Source: Pelagivirga sediminicola (GTDB lineage: Bacteria > Pseudomonadota > Alphaproteobacteria > Rhodobacterales > Rhodobacteraceae). Taken from it: a DNA stretch of 64,000 bases. Location of the stretch: contig NZ_QCYH01000005.1 of the NCBI RefSeq assembly GCF_003072125.1, positions 62,001-126,000 on the forward strand. The letters are read 5' to 3'. The notes beneath the pieces are model-generated. The model was not told the DNA's origin, searched no databases, and saw nothing but the letters and a program-made list of their open reading frames with translations. The translations under genes were made by a program, and so were the position numbers. Of the stretch, positions 54,429 through 63,793 are shown piece after piece (the first letter of the stretch is position 1; every line of letters starts with the position of its first letter).

Positions 54429-56105
54429 TCACGCGGGAACGGCAGCTTTCACTGTCTCGCGCCAGCCGGGATGAATCCACGGCTGGCGGTTCGAGGCGGG
54501 CAGGGGATCGCGGCCAAGGATAAGGTCTGATGCCTTTTCCCCCACCATGATGCTGGGCGCGTTCAGGTTGCCATTGGTGATGCGCGGAAAGATCGAGCTG
54601 TCGGCGACGCGCAGGCCATCCACGCCGATCACGCGGCACTCGGGATCGACCACCGCCGCCGGATCATCGGCCGCGCCCATCTTGCAGGTGCCGCACGGGT
54701 GATAGGCGCTTTCGGCATGCTCGGCGATGAAAGCGTCCAGCGCATCGTCGCTTTGGACATGCGCGCCCGGCTGAATCTCCTTGCCGCGATAGTCATCGAA
54801 GGCCGCCTGCCCGAAAATCTCGCGGGTCAGGCGGATGCAGCGGCGGAAATCTTCCCAATCGCTGTCATGCGCCATGTAGTTGAACGCGATGTCCGGCGCC
54901 GCCATCGGATCACGCGACGCAAGGCGCACCCGCCCGCGCGAGGCCGACCGCATCGGGCCGACATGCGCCTGAAACCCATGCCCCTCGGCGGCGGCCTGTC
55001 CGTCATAACGCACGGCCATCGGCAGGAAATGATACTGGATGTCGGGATACTCCACCCCCGGTTTCGACCGAAGGAAAGCCGCGCTTTCAAACTGGTTGGA
55101 CGCGCCCAGCCCGTTCTTGCGCAGCAGCCACTGCGCGCCGATCATTCCCTTGGACCACAGGTTCCAATGCTTGAAAAGCGTGATGGGCTGCGTGCAGGCC
55201 TGTTGAATATAAAGCTCCAGGTGATCCTGAAGGTTGCCGCCAACGCCGGGCCGGTCGCTGACCACGTCAATGCCATGCTCGGCCAGATGCGCGGCCGGGC
55301 CGATGCCTGACAGCATCAGGATCTTGGGCGAGTTGAAGGCCGACGCGGCCAGCACGATCTCGCGATTCGCGCGGATGATCTGGATCTTGCCGCCGCGCTC
55401 TACCTCGACACCCGTCGCGCGCCCGCCCTCGATGATGATGCGGCGCACGAAGCAGCGCAGCATGTCGCAGTTGGCGCGCTTCAGCGCGGGGCGCAGATAG
55501 GCGTTGGCCGCAGACCAGCGGCGGCCCCGGAACACGGTCTGCTCCATCGGGCCGAAGCCCTCCTGCTTTTCGCCGTTATAGTCGTCCGTCATCTCATAGC
55601 CTGCCTGCCTGCCCGCCTGAACGAAGGCGTCGAACAGCGGGTTGGCGCGCGCGCCGCGCGTCACATGCAAGGGCCCGTCCGTGCCGCGCCAGGACGGATC
55701 GCCGCCATGGCCGCCGTCGGACCAACGCTCCATCCGCTGGTAATAGGGCAGCACGTGGCGATAGCCCCAGCCGTCGGCGCCGCTGTGCTCCCAATGATCG
55801 AAATCGCATGCGTGGCCGCGCACATAGACCATCCCGTTGATCGAGGACGAACCGCCGACAACCTTGCCGCGCGGCGCGGCCAGCGTGCGGCCGTTCAGAT
55901 GCGGCTCGGGCCGGGTGCGATAGCCCCAGTCATAGCGGGCCATGTTCATCGGATAGCTCAGCGCAGCGGGCATCTGGATGAACGGCCCGGCATCGGTGCC
56001 GCCATATTCCAGCACCAGAACGCTGTGCGCCCCGTCCTCGGACAGACGGTAGGCCATGGCCGACCCGGCAGATCCGGATCCGATAATGACGAAATCGGCG
56101 TTCAT
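54429..56105 (-). CDS. betA: Choline dehydrogenase (GMC oxidoreductase)
   Basis: A 558-residue FAD-dependent membrane-associated enzyme that oxidises choline to betaine aldehyde and on to glycine betaine, an osmoprotectant and carbon source. It has the N-terminal FAD motif ([20 protein letters not shown]), the GMC signatures ([23 protein letters not shown] and [14 protein letters not shown]), and the catalytic C-terminal histidine/asparagine block ([13 protein letters not shown], then [13 protein letters not shown]). Length is that of BetA. It is divergent from betI, which likely represses it. betB is not adjacent. Confidence 0.96.
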   Translation of the reverse strand: MNADFVIIGSGSAGSAMAYRLSEDGAHSVLVLEYGGTDAGPFIQMPAALSYPMNMARYDWGYRTRPEPHLNGRTLAAPRGKVVGGSSSINGMVYVRGHACDFDHWEHSGADGWGYRHVLPYYQRMERWSDGGHGGDPSWRGTDGPLHVTRGARANPLFDAFVQAGRQAGYEMTDDYNGEKQEGFGPMEQTVFRGRRWSAANAYLRPALKRANCDMLRCFVRRIIIEGGRATGVEVERGGKIQIIRANREIVLAASAFNSPKILMLSGIGPAAHLAEHGIDVVSDRPGVGGNLQDHLELYIQQACTQPITLFKHWNLWSKGMIGAQWLLRKNGLGASNQFESAAFLRSKPGVEYPDIQYHFLPMAVRYDGQAAAEGHGFQAHVGPMRSASRGRVRLASRDPMAAPDIAFNYMAHDSDWEDFRRCIRLTREIFGQAAFDDYRGKEIQPGAHVQSDDALDAFIAEHAESAYHPCGTCKMGAADDPAAVVDPECRVIGVDGLRVADSSIFPRITNGNLNAPSIMVGEKASDLILGRDPLPASNRQPWIHPGWRETVKAAVPA

Positions 56106-56138
56106 GACTGTTCCCTTTCAAGCAGATTCCCGAAATAC

Positions 56139-56171
56139 TTACCATTGGTCAGTTTTTAGGTCAAAAGGTAA
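56139..56171. promoter_or_regulatory. Candidate BetI operator in the betA/betI spacer
   Basis: TTACC (56139-56143) and GGTAA (56167-56171) form outer inverted arms. Between them GGTCA occurs twice in direct orientation (56147-56151 and 56159-56163), and CATTGGTCAG resembles the ATTGG-containing part of BetI operators. The region is unusually AT-rich and lies between the two start codons. Confidence 0.45.
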
Positions 56172-56228
56172 ATATTGTGACCCTGCATCTACGACGCTAG
56201 GGTGGGCCTGCAACAGGGCGGCAGGCAT

Positions 56229-56912
56229 ATGGCACGGCAAACCATCCGGGACATCAGGCGCGCGGAACTTTCGCAAGCAGCCTTCGACGCGCTGGTGCTG
56301 CACGGGATCCGCGGCACCACGCTGGAACGCGTGGCCAAGATTGCGGGCGTGTCCAAGGGCGTCGTGCTGCATCACTTCAAGGACAAGGATGCGCTGTTCG
56401 AAGGGGTGCAGCGCAAGGCGAATACCGTCCTGCGCATATGCGTGACGGAATTGCTGCGCCACGCCGAGACGCCGCTGGAGCGGCTATATGCGATCATCGT
56501 CGGCAATTTCGCCGCGCCGGTCTTTCAGCAGGAAATCTGTCACGCGTGGATCTCGCTTTGCTCGGACGTGCCGCATAACCGCCAAAGCCAGCGCATCCAG
56601 GCGGTGGTGCATGCGCGCATGCGCAGCAACCTGATGAGCGCGCTGCGCCCGCTGGGGGTGCGCGATGCGCCGCGCGTCGCGTTTCAGCTGCGCACGGTGA
56701 TGGATGGCATATGGCTGCGCGCCAGTTTCCAGATCGCGCCGATGGACGGCGCCGAGGGGGTGGCCCAGGTGGATTACGCCGCCCGCCACCTTCTGGCGGA
56801 GGCCGCCATCGCGCCGCAGGACATGGACGCGGCGCTGGCCAAGATGCAATCGCTTGCTGGCCTGATCCTGACGACGCGGGCGTTTCGCGATCAGGCCATG
56901 ACCGGCAGTTGA
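56229..56912 (+). CDS. betI: Choline-responsive TetR-family repressor BetI
   Basis: A 227-residue TetR-family regulator. The N-terminal helix-turn-helix reads IRGTTLERVAKIAGVSKGVVLHHFKDKDALFEGV, with the BetI-typical GVVLHHF. The C-terminal ligand domain has the ICHAWISLCSDVPHN and TVMDGIWLRAS blocks found in BetI. It represses choline-to-betaine genes until choline is present. The ATG at 56229 was chosen; a GTG at 56202 would add nine residues. It is divergent from betA. Confidence 0.93.
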   Translation: MARQTIRDIRRAELSQAAFDALVLHGIRGTTLERVAKIAGVSKGVVLHHFKDKDALFEGVQRKANTVLRICVTELLRHAETPLERLYAIIVGNFAAPVFQQEICHAWISLCSDVPHNRQSQRIQAVVHARMRSNLMSALRPLGVRDAPRVAFQLRTVMDGIWLRASFQIAPMDGAEGVAQVDYAARHLLAEAAIAPQDMDAALAKMQSLAGLILTTRAFRDQAMTGS

Positions 56913-56943
56913 CGCGGCGCTGCGATAGGAGGGCTTTGCCCCC

Positions 56944-56960
56944 GCCGCCCTGCGGGCGGC
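56944..56960 (+). terminator. GC-rich hairpin after betI, possibly part of a repeat family
   Basis: GCCGCCC-TGC-GGGCGGC is a perfect 7-bp stem with a 3-nt loop, 32 bp after the betI stop. The bases beyond it (GATATTTGACGCAAGAAGAAG) resemble one arm of the inverted repeat at 60516-60578, so this may be one member of a dispersed intergenic element that ends both betI and the convergent gene. Confidence 0.5.
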
Positions 56961-57002
56961 TCCCCCAGGATATTTGACGCAAGAAGAAGCCGGGCGAGCG
57001 GG

Positions 57003-57707
57003 TCAGATGACGCGGATCACATCCTTGTCGATGGCGAGCACGTAGCCTTGCCGCGCGATGTTGCGCACCAGCAATTCGCTGACCATCTGGTTGCCCAGCG
57101 TGTCGCGCAGCCGTTTGATGCGCGTGGCGCCGGCGGCCTCGTCGCAGTCGCTGGAATCGCGGCCCGAGATCATCCCCTCGATCTGCGCGCCGGTCAGGAT
57201 ATCGCCGTCCATCCGCGCCTCGGCCAGGACCGAGAGCGTCTCCATCGCAGCATCGGTCAGCTTGAACCCCATGTTGTTGAGATAGACAGACTTCTCGGCG
57301 CGGCTGATGAGCAGCGAGTTTACCTCGATCCCCGACCGCTCGATCTGGGCCATGCGGCGGTTCAGCGTGACCAGCATCAGCAGGAAGATGAGCGCCGATA
57401 TCAGCAGCGCCGCGCTGAACACCAGCAGCACGAATATGACCATCCGGTAGCTGACCAGCGTTTCGCTGAACGCCGTGCCCGACAGGGCGAGGATCTCAAG
57501 CAGCTTGATCTCGGCATCGCTGGTCAGCGTGTCGTTCTCGACGAATATCCGCTCGACCCGCGCGTTGAAGGCTCCGGCATCGGGCAGCGACAGGAACAGG
57601 AAGATCGCGGCCAGCGCCAGTATCGCCACGATGGCGGCCACGCCGAACACGACAACGCGGCTGCCCGACCGCCGCGCGCCCGCTGCCGTCACATCGCCGG
57701 GCACCAT
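57003..57707 (-). CDS. Membrane-anchored winged-helix transcriptional regulator
   Basis: A 234-residue protein with two N-terminal membrane helices (about 17-40, VVVFGVAAIVAILALAAIFLF, and 90-115, VIFVLLVFSAALLISALIFLLML) around a short periplasmic loop. The cytoplasmic C-terminal region (about 135-234) resembles an OmpR/PhoB winged helix: LTDAAMETLSVLAEARMDGDILTGAQIEG, then TRIKRLRDTLGNQM and GQGYVLA-like RQGYVLAIDK. This is ToxR-like but with the order reversed. The ATG at 57707 overlaps the stop of the upstream gene (TAATG) and has AGGAG, so the two are coupled. Confidence 0.78.
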   Translation of the reverse strand: MVPGDVTAAGARRSGSRVVVFGVAAIVAILALAAIFLFLSLPDAGAFNARVERIFVENDTLTSDAEIKLLEILALSGTAFSETLVSYRMVIFVLLVFSAALLISALIFLLMLVTLNRRMAQIERSGIEVNSLLISRAEKSVYLNNMGFKLTDAAMETLSVLAEARMDGDILTGAQIEGMISGRDSSDCDEAAGATRIKRLRDTLGNQMVSELLVRNIARQGYVLAIDKDVIRVI

Positions 57708-57937
57708 TACTCCTGCCTCACGGACAAGACCTTGAGCAGGGTCAGGCCCTCTGACGCCAGCTGCGCCTCCAGTTGGGCACGGGCCGCCGCAAGGGTGCAT
57801 GCCCCGGCGATCTCGGCGGTGCCGTAGAACAGTTTCAGCGGATCGTCCCGCTTGGCCTTGTATTCGGCGATACATGCGGCGCCGGCGGGTCCGGCAACAA
57901 GCGCGGCAAGCGCGAGGGAGGCGAGTGTTTTCATCAT
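57707..57937 (-). CDS. Small exported hypothetical protein
   Basis: A 76-residue protein with a clear signal peptide (MMKTLASLALAALVAGPAGAAC), leaving about 55 residues with two cysteines near the N-terminal half (CIAEYKAKRDDP, then AGACTLAAARAQL) that could form a disulfide. No family is recognised. Its TAA shares bases with the start of the winged-helix regulator gene, so the exported protein and the membrane regulator probably work together, perhaps as a periplasmic sensor partner. That is inference from coupling only. Confidence 0.7.
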   Translation of the reverse strand: MMKTLASLALAALVAGPAGAACIAEYKAKRDDPLKLFYGTAEIAGACTLAAARAQLEAQLASEGLTLLKVLSVRQE

Positions 57938-57971
57938 GTGCGAACCATGGCCGGGGCGGCGCCGCTATTCA

Positions 57972-58022
57972 ATAACCAAAGGCGCGGCGCCGGGTTGTTA
58001 TCGGATAACCGCGCCGCGTTAT
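57972..58022. promoter_or_regulatory. Cluster of ATAAC/GTTAT half-sites in a divergent spacer
   Basis: Four half-sites of the form ATAAC or its complement GTTAT lie at 57972, 57997, 58005 and 58018. The middle pair makes a perfect 13-bp palindrome, GTTATC-G-GATAAC (57997-58009). The cluster separates the exported protein/regulator operon from the basic secreted protein gene and may be bound by that regulator. Confidence 0.45.
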
Positions 58023-58093
58023 TGTGCGGCCATGGCCGGGTGGCGAACCATCGAGGATACGTCTTCGCCAATTTTCAGAAAAGGATCACCATC

Positions 58094-58474
58094 ATGGCTG
58101 GCAAATTCATCTCGATTGTCCTTGCGGCGTCCGTTGCCGTCACCGGCTTGACCGCAGCACCCGCGCGGGCCGCGGACCGCGACGTGGCCCGCGCCCTTGC
58201 CGCGATCGCCGGGATCGCCATCGTCGGCGCCGTCATCCACGACGCCCAAAAAAACAAGCGCCGCGCCGAAGCCCGGCACCATCCGCGCCCGGTCTATAAG
58301 ACGCACCGCCCCTATCGCGCGGAAAAGCGCCATCATCGCCGCAAGGCCATCAGGGAGCGGGCCTATCGTCGCGGCTATAACTATCATCGCCGTGATACGC
58401 GCCCGCGCCGGGCGGAGCGCCGGCACGGATCTCAACACGGCTACAGCGCACGGCCGCGCCGCTATGGCAACTGA
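58094..58474 (+). CDS. Small secreted, highly basic hypothetical protein
   Basis: A 126-residue protein with a signal peptide (MAGKFISIVLAASVAVTGLTAAPARAA) and a short hydrophobic segment after it (ALAAIAGIAIVGAVIH). The remaining 75 residues are dominated by Arg, His and Tyr (for example YRAEKRHHRRKAIRERAYRRG). It is periplasmic or surface-located and may bind metals, nucleic acid or anionic polymer. No family is recognised with confidence. AAGGAT lies upstream of the ATG. It is divergent from the regulator operon. Confidence 0.72.
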   Translation: MAGKFISIVLAASVAVTGLTAAPARAADRDVARALAAIAGIAIVGAVIHDAQKNKRRAEARHHPRPVYKTHRPYRAEKRHHRRKAIRERAYRRGYNYHRRDTRPRRAERRHGSQHGYSARPRRYGN

Positions 58475-58556
58475 CGCGCAAAAGCGGATCAGCGTTGGCA
58501 GGGGCCCCGTCGCGGGCCCTTTCCTTTGGCGGCATCCTGTGGTCTGACACTTTGCC

Positions 58557-59177
58557 ATGTCAGCCCCGGATTATTCATACGAGACAGAGGCGTTGAACGC
58601 CGGCGCGCGACTCGTTGCAGGCGTGGACGAGGTCGGGCGCGGCCCGCTGGCGGGGCCGGTCACCGCCGCGGCTGTGGTTCTCGACATGGCGCGCATTCCC
58701 AAGGGGCTGAACGATTCCAAGGCGTTGACGGCCGCGAAGCGCCGCGCGCTCCATGACGCGATCGCCGCCTGCGCCGACATCAGCATTGCCCATGCAAGCG
58801 TGGAGGAGATCGACGCGCTGAACATCCTGCGCGCCTCGCATCTGGCGATGGAGCGTGCGGTGGCGGGCCTGCCGCGCCGCCCTTGCGTGGCGCTGATCGA
58901 CGGAAACATGATTCCGCGGGGCCTGTGCGTGCCGGGCCGCGCCATCATCAAGGGCGACGCGCTGTCACTGTCCATCTCGGCGGCCTCAATCATGGCGAAA
59001 ATATGTCGGGATCATGTCATGCGGGATTTGGCGCAACACTATCCCGGATATGGCTGGGAGACGAACGCCGGATACCCGTCGAAAAGCCACAAGGAAGCGC
59101 TTCAAAATCTGGGCGTGACCCCTCACCATAGACGTTCGTTCAAGCCGGTGCACCATATCTTGTATCAAGATAAATAG
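58557..59177 (+). CDS. rnhB: Ribonuclease HII
   Basis: A 206-residue RNase HII that removes RNA from RNA-DNA hybrids and starts ribonucleotide excision repair. The catalytic acidic motif is VAGVDEVGRGPLAGPV (D24, E25), with the conserved LNDSKALTAAKR, LIDGN, IIKGDALSLSISAASIMAKICRD and the C-terminal HRRSF. Length is normal. It directly precedes ccrM, a gene pairing conserved in many alphaproteobacteria. Confidence 0.97.
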   Translation: MSAPDYSYETEALNAGARLVAGVDEVGRGPLAGPVTAAAVVLDMARIPKGLNDSKALTAAKRRALHDAIAACADISIAHASVEEIDALNILRASHLAMERAVAGLPRRPCVALIDGNMIPRGLCVPGRAIIKGDALSLSISAASIMAKICRDHVMRDLAQHYPGYGWETNAGYPSKSHKEALQNLGVTPHHRRSFKPVHHILYQDK

Positions 59178-59181
59178 TTAA

Positions 59182-60396
<1,215 letters not shown>

Positions 60397-60464
60397 GATC
60401 TACCCCCGGACAAACAAGAACACCGCCGGTGCCTGTGGTCTGACGCTAGGCACCACCTCAACTG

Positions 60465-60495
60465 CGCCCTGCCGCCCTGCGGTGGGGCGTTTTTT
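60465..60495 (+). terminator. Intrinsic terminator after ccrM
   Basis: CGCCC (60465-60469) pairs with GGGCG (60485-60489), with an inner GCCGC/GCGG stem, and is followed by a run of six T (60490-60495). It lies about 70 bp after the ccrM stop. Confidence 0.85.
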
Positions 60496-60515
60496 AATGC
60501 CTCATGCGTCGCATC

Positions 60516-60578
60516 TTGAGTATTTTCGCCAAGATGAAGGCTCATCCCACGCGTCTTCATCTTGGTGCAAATACTCAA
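60516..60578. repeat. Long imperfect inverted repeat between ccrM and the flavin oxidoreductase gene
   Basis: Two 24-nt arms (60516-60539 and 60555-60578) share TTGAGTATTT and CCAAGATGAAG in inverted orientation, differing only in the three bases between these blocks, around a 15-nt loop. It follows the ccrM terminator and ends 14 bp before the convergent gene. It may be a REP-like element or a terminator for the convergent gene. Confidence 0.75.
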
Positions 60579-60591
60579 TCACCCGGTGGCG

Positions 60592-62559
60592 TCACAGGGA
60601 CCAGGCTGCCTTGAGCCCGTCCAGCACCGCCTCTTCGGCGGTTCGCGGCGCCATGCAATCACCGATGCCGATGACCTGTCCCGCATAGCCATCCAGCGCG
60701 GTCAGCAGCGCGTCGGACACGTCGGTTCCCTGCGCCAGCACCAGCGTTTCGGTGTCCTCGACGATGATCGGCTCGCCATTGGCGGCGTGGATGAAATAGG
60801 CGGTGTCGTCATCGGCGCCGTAGAGCTGCGCGTAGGGGATGATCTCGACCCCCAGCTTTTGCACGCGCCCCACCATCGTATCGCGCACATAGGTTTGCAG
60901 CATCTCGCCCGCGTGGGTGCCGTTGACGCACAGGCGCACGCGGCGCCCCGCGCTGGCCAGAAGCTCGGCCACGCCCAGCCCGACCCAATCGGCGCGCCAG
61001 TCGGCGATGGTGACGGAGCCGCCGACATTCGCGTGGCTGCGCAGCACATCCCAGGCGGTGACGATATGCGCGTCATCGCTGAATTCCATCCCTTGCGGGT
61101 GCCGCGCCGTGCCGCCGGTGGCCACGATGACGGCATCGGGTTCGGCCGCCTCGATCCGGTCCAGCGTCACTTCGCTGTTCAGATGCACGGTGACGCCGGA
61201 TTGCTCCATCTCGCGGGCGAGGTTGGTCACGATGCCGCCGAATTCGGCCCGGCCCGGCAAGAGTTGCGCCAGCAGCGCCTGACCGCCCAGCTGTGCGGCG
61301 GCTTCGCGCAGGGTCACCTCGTGGCCCAGCGCGGCGGCGGTGGCGGCGGCCTTCATTCCGGCGGGGCCGCCGCCGATCACCATGACGGATTTCGGCCGAT
61401 CTGCCTTGCGCCTTGTGCCATACCGCAGTTCGCGCCCGGTTTCGGGGAACTGGATGCAGGAGATCGGCACGCCCTTGTGGAAATGGCCGATGCAGGCCTG
61501 ATTGCAGCCGATGCAGGCGCGGATATCGTCGGGGCGATCTTCGCGCGCCTTGCCCGGCATGGCCGGATCGCAGATCAGCGCGCGGGTCATGCCGCACATG
61601 TCGGCCTGACCGGAGGCAATGACGCTTTCGGCCTCCTGCGGCTGGTTGATGCGCCCCGCGACCATCACGGGAATGTCGACAGCCTGTTTCACGGCATGGG
61701 AAAACGGGGCGAGATAGGCGTTTTCCTCGAACATCGGCGGCACGATGTGGATGGCTCCGCCCAGCGTGGCCGAGGTGCCGGCAATCACGCTGACGTAGTC
61801 GAGCGTCGGCGCCAGCGCGCGGATCACCTCAAGGCTTTCGGCGCCCTGCATCCCGCCCTGCGTATGTTCGTCGCCCGAGATGCGCAGTCCGACCGCAAAG
61901 CCATCGCCGGTTGCGCCGCGCACCGCCTCGATCACCTCGCGCAGGAAGCGCATGCGGCCCTCGGCACTGCCGCCATAGGCATCCTCGCGCCGGTTGACAT
62001 GCGGGCTGAGAAATTGCGCGGGCAGATAGCCGTGGCTCGCCACGATCTCGACCCCGTCGAGGCCGGCGCGCTGCATGCGCCGGGCGGCGGCGGCATAGCC
62101 CTCCACCACTTCGCGGATCATCGCCAGAGGCATGGCGCGGGGGATCACGTGGAACCTGTCCGAGGGGGTGGCGGAGGCCGACCATGCCACGGGCGCGGTG
62201 CCGTCGGCGACCTCCATGATCTCGCGGCCCGGATGGAACAGCTGGGCAAAGATGCGGGTGCCGTGGGCGTGGACCGTCTGCGCCAGTCGTGCGAACCCCG
62301 GCAGGCAATCATCGTCGGTCCCCATCAGCACATGCGAGGTATACCGCGCCGTTTCATGCACGCCGACCACCTGGCTGACGATCAGGCCCGCGCCGCCGCG
62401 CGCCCGCGCCTCGTGATAGGCGATCATCGCATCGGTGACATGGCCGTTTGCCGCCATCGACGTGTCATGCCCGGTCGACAGGATGCGGTTCGCGATCTCC
62501 ACGCCGCCGATGGACAGCGGGCTGAAAAGCTGCGGGAATAGCTGCGATGTCTGTGGCAT
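60592..62559 (-). CDS. NADH:flavin oxidoreductase, Fe-S type (2,4-dienoyl-CoA reductase/TMADH family)
   Basis: A 655-residue enzyme. Residues 1-330 form an Old Yellow Enzyme-type FMN barrel (LFHPGREI, GVEIVASHGYLPAQFLSP). A 4Fe-4S site follows (CIGCNQACIGHFHKG, then a fourth Cys in SCIQFPETG). The C-terminal half is an FAD/NAD(P)-binding module (VMVIGGGPAGMKAAATAAALG). The layout is that of 2,4-dienoyl-CoA reductase, trimethylamine dehydrogenase and dimethylglycine demethylase subunit DgcA. The substrate cannot be decided from sequence by eye. A methylated-amine role would be attractive given betA 5 kb away, but this is speculative. Confidence 0.88.
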   Translation of the reverse strand: MPQTSQLFPQLFSPLSIGGVEIANRILSTGHDTSMAANGHVTDAMIAYHEARARGGAGLIVSQVVGVHETARYTSHVLMGTDDDCLPGFARLAQTVHAHGTRIFAQLFHPGREIMEVADGTAPVAWSASATPSDRFHVIPRAMPLAMIREVVEGYAAAARRMQRAGLDGVEIVASHGYLPAQFLSPHVNRREDAYGGSAEGRMRFLREVIEAVRGATGDGFAVGLRISGDEHTQGGMQGAESLEVIRALAPTLDYVSVIAGTSATLGGAIHIVPPMFEENAYLAPFSHAVKQAVDIPVMVAGRINQPQEAESVIASGQADMCGMTRALICDPAMPGKAREDRPDDIRACIGCNQACIGHFHKGVPISCIQFPETGRELRYGTRRKADRPKSVMVIGGGPAGMKAAATAAALGHEVTLREAAAQLGGQALLAQLLPGRAEFGGIVTNLAREMEQSGVTVHLNSEVTLDRIEAAEPDAVIVATGGTARHPQGMEFSDDAHIVTAWDVLRSHANVGGSVTIADWRADWVGLGVAELLASAGRRVRLCVNGTHAGEMLQTYVRDTMVGRVQKLGVEIIPYAQLYGADDDTAYFIHAANGEPIIVEDTETLVLAQGTDVSDALLTALDGYAGQVIGIGDCMAPRTAEEAVLDGLKAAWSL

Positions 62560-62614
62560 GGGCTGGCCCCTCGGCTGGTATGCGATGCCACGCTACCGCC
62601 CCGGTGCCACGGCT

Positions 62615-63730
62615 TCAAGCCGGAGGCGGGTGCGCGGCCTTGTTGTAGGGCTTCCAGTCGGTGATCTGGGGGTAATATGTCTTGCGCCACGCGCGCACGC
62701 GGCGGTTCATCACACGGCGCCAGAGGGGCGGGACCATCGCCGCCATCGTCATGACGGGATAGCCATAGGGCAGTTGCGGCGCCTCGTCCTCGGTATGGTT
62801 TTGCAGCAGGGGAAACCGGCGATCGGGCTTGTAATGATGGTCCGAATGACGTTGCAGGTTGATCAGCAGCCAGTTCGTCGCCTTGTGCGCCGCGTTCCAG
62901 CTGTGGCGCGGTTTGACATGCTCGTAGCGGCCATCGCCCAAATATTCGCGCGTCAGGCCGTAATGTTCGACGTAATTGACCAGCGCCAGTTGCCAGACGG
63001 CGACCAGCGCCTGCCACAGAAACAGCGCAAGCCCGGTCCAGCCGCCAAGGATCAGCGCCAGCGCCAGCATCGCGCCCTGAAGCGCCCAGTAGCGGAAAAA
63101 CGGATTGCTGGGATGGCTCCAATTGCGGCCCCGGCGCGCCTGCATCGCCGCCTCGGCGCGAAAGGCCGATGCGACCTCGCCGGGCAGAACGCGCGCGAAG
63201 AAGCGATGAAACCCCTCGTTATAACGCGCCGTGACGGTGTCGCGCGGGGTGCCGACATGGCGGTGATGGACCTGCAGATGCTCCGACCGGAAATGAGAAT
63301 AGAGCACCATCGCCAGCAGGATATCGGCCATCCAGCGCTCGATCCGGGGTTTCTGGTGCATCAGCTCATGCGCATAGTTGACGCCGATCGTGCCGGTGAT
63401 GACGCCGACGCCAAAGAACAGCACGATCTTTTCCAGACTGCCCAGATGCGCCGCCTGCGGCACGTACCAGATCATCCAGAACAGCAGCGCGAACTGCACC
63501 GGCGCCCAGATCAGCGTGATCGCGCGATACCATGTGATGTCGGTGCCAAGGTCCAGATCATCCAGATTGAGGCCCAAAAACGCATCCAGCAGCGAAAAGA
63601 AATACCACGTGAAGACCGGCAGCAGAATCACCGTCCAGCCGCCCTGCAATGCGCCGAGGACGGCGATCGGGACCAGAAACAGGGACATCCAGAACGGGAT
63701 AGCTTGCCTGATATGGGCGGCGGTGGACAT
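62615..63730 (-). CDS. alkB: Alkane 1-monooxygenase (AlkB-type diiron membrane enzyme)
   Basis: A 371-residue integral membrane diiron hydroxylase. The histidine motifs of AlkB are all present: NYAHELMHQK, EHLQVHHRHVG, NYVEHYGL (the HYG motif that separates AlkB from desaturases) and LQRHSDHHYKP. About six hydrophobic segments surround them. It is expected to hydroxylate the terminal carbon of n-alkanes or similar chains, with electrons from rubredoxin; no rubredoxin gene is adjacent. The ATG at 63730 has GGAG 8 nt upstream; one at 63754 does not. Confidence 0.87.
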   Translation of the reverse strand: MSTAAHIRQAIPFWMSLFLVPIAVLGALQGGWTVILLPVFTWYFFSLLDAFLGLNLDDLDLGTDITWYRAITLIWAPVQFALLFWMIWYVPQAAHLGSLEKIVLFFGVGVITGTIGVNYAHELMHQKPRIERWMADILLAMVLYSHFRSEHLQVHHRHVGTPRDTVTARYNEGFHRFFARVLPGEVASAFRAEAAMQARRGRNWSHPSNPFFRYWALQGAMLALALILGGWTGLALFLWQALVAVWQLALVNYVEHYGLTREYLGDGRYEHVKPRHSWNAAHKATNWLLINLQRHSDHHYKPDRRFPLLQNHTEDEAPQLPYGYPVMTMAAMVPPLWRRVMNRRVRAWRKTYYPQITDWKPYNKAAHPPPA

Positions 63731-63793
63731 CGGGCGGCTCCGTGATGTGCGCATGGTGCGTGCCGTTTCAATAGCGGGTTACACGAAATTCCT

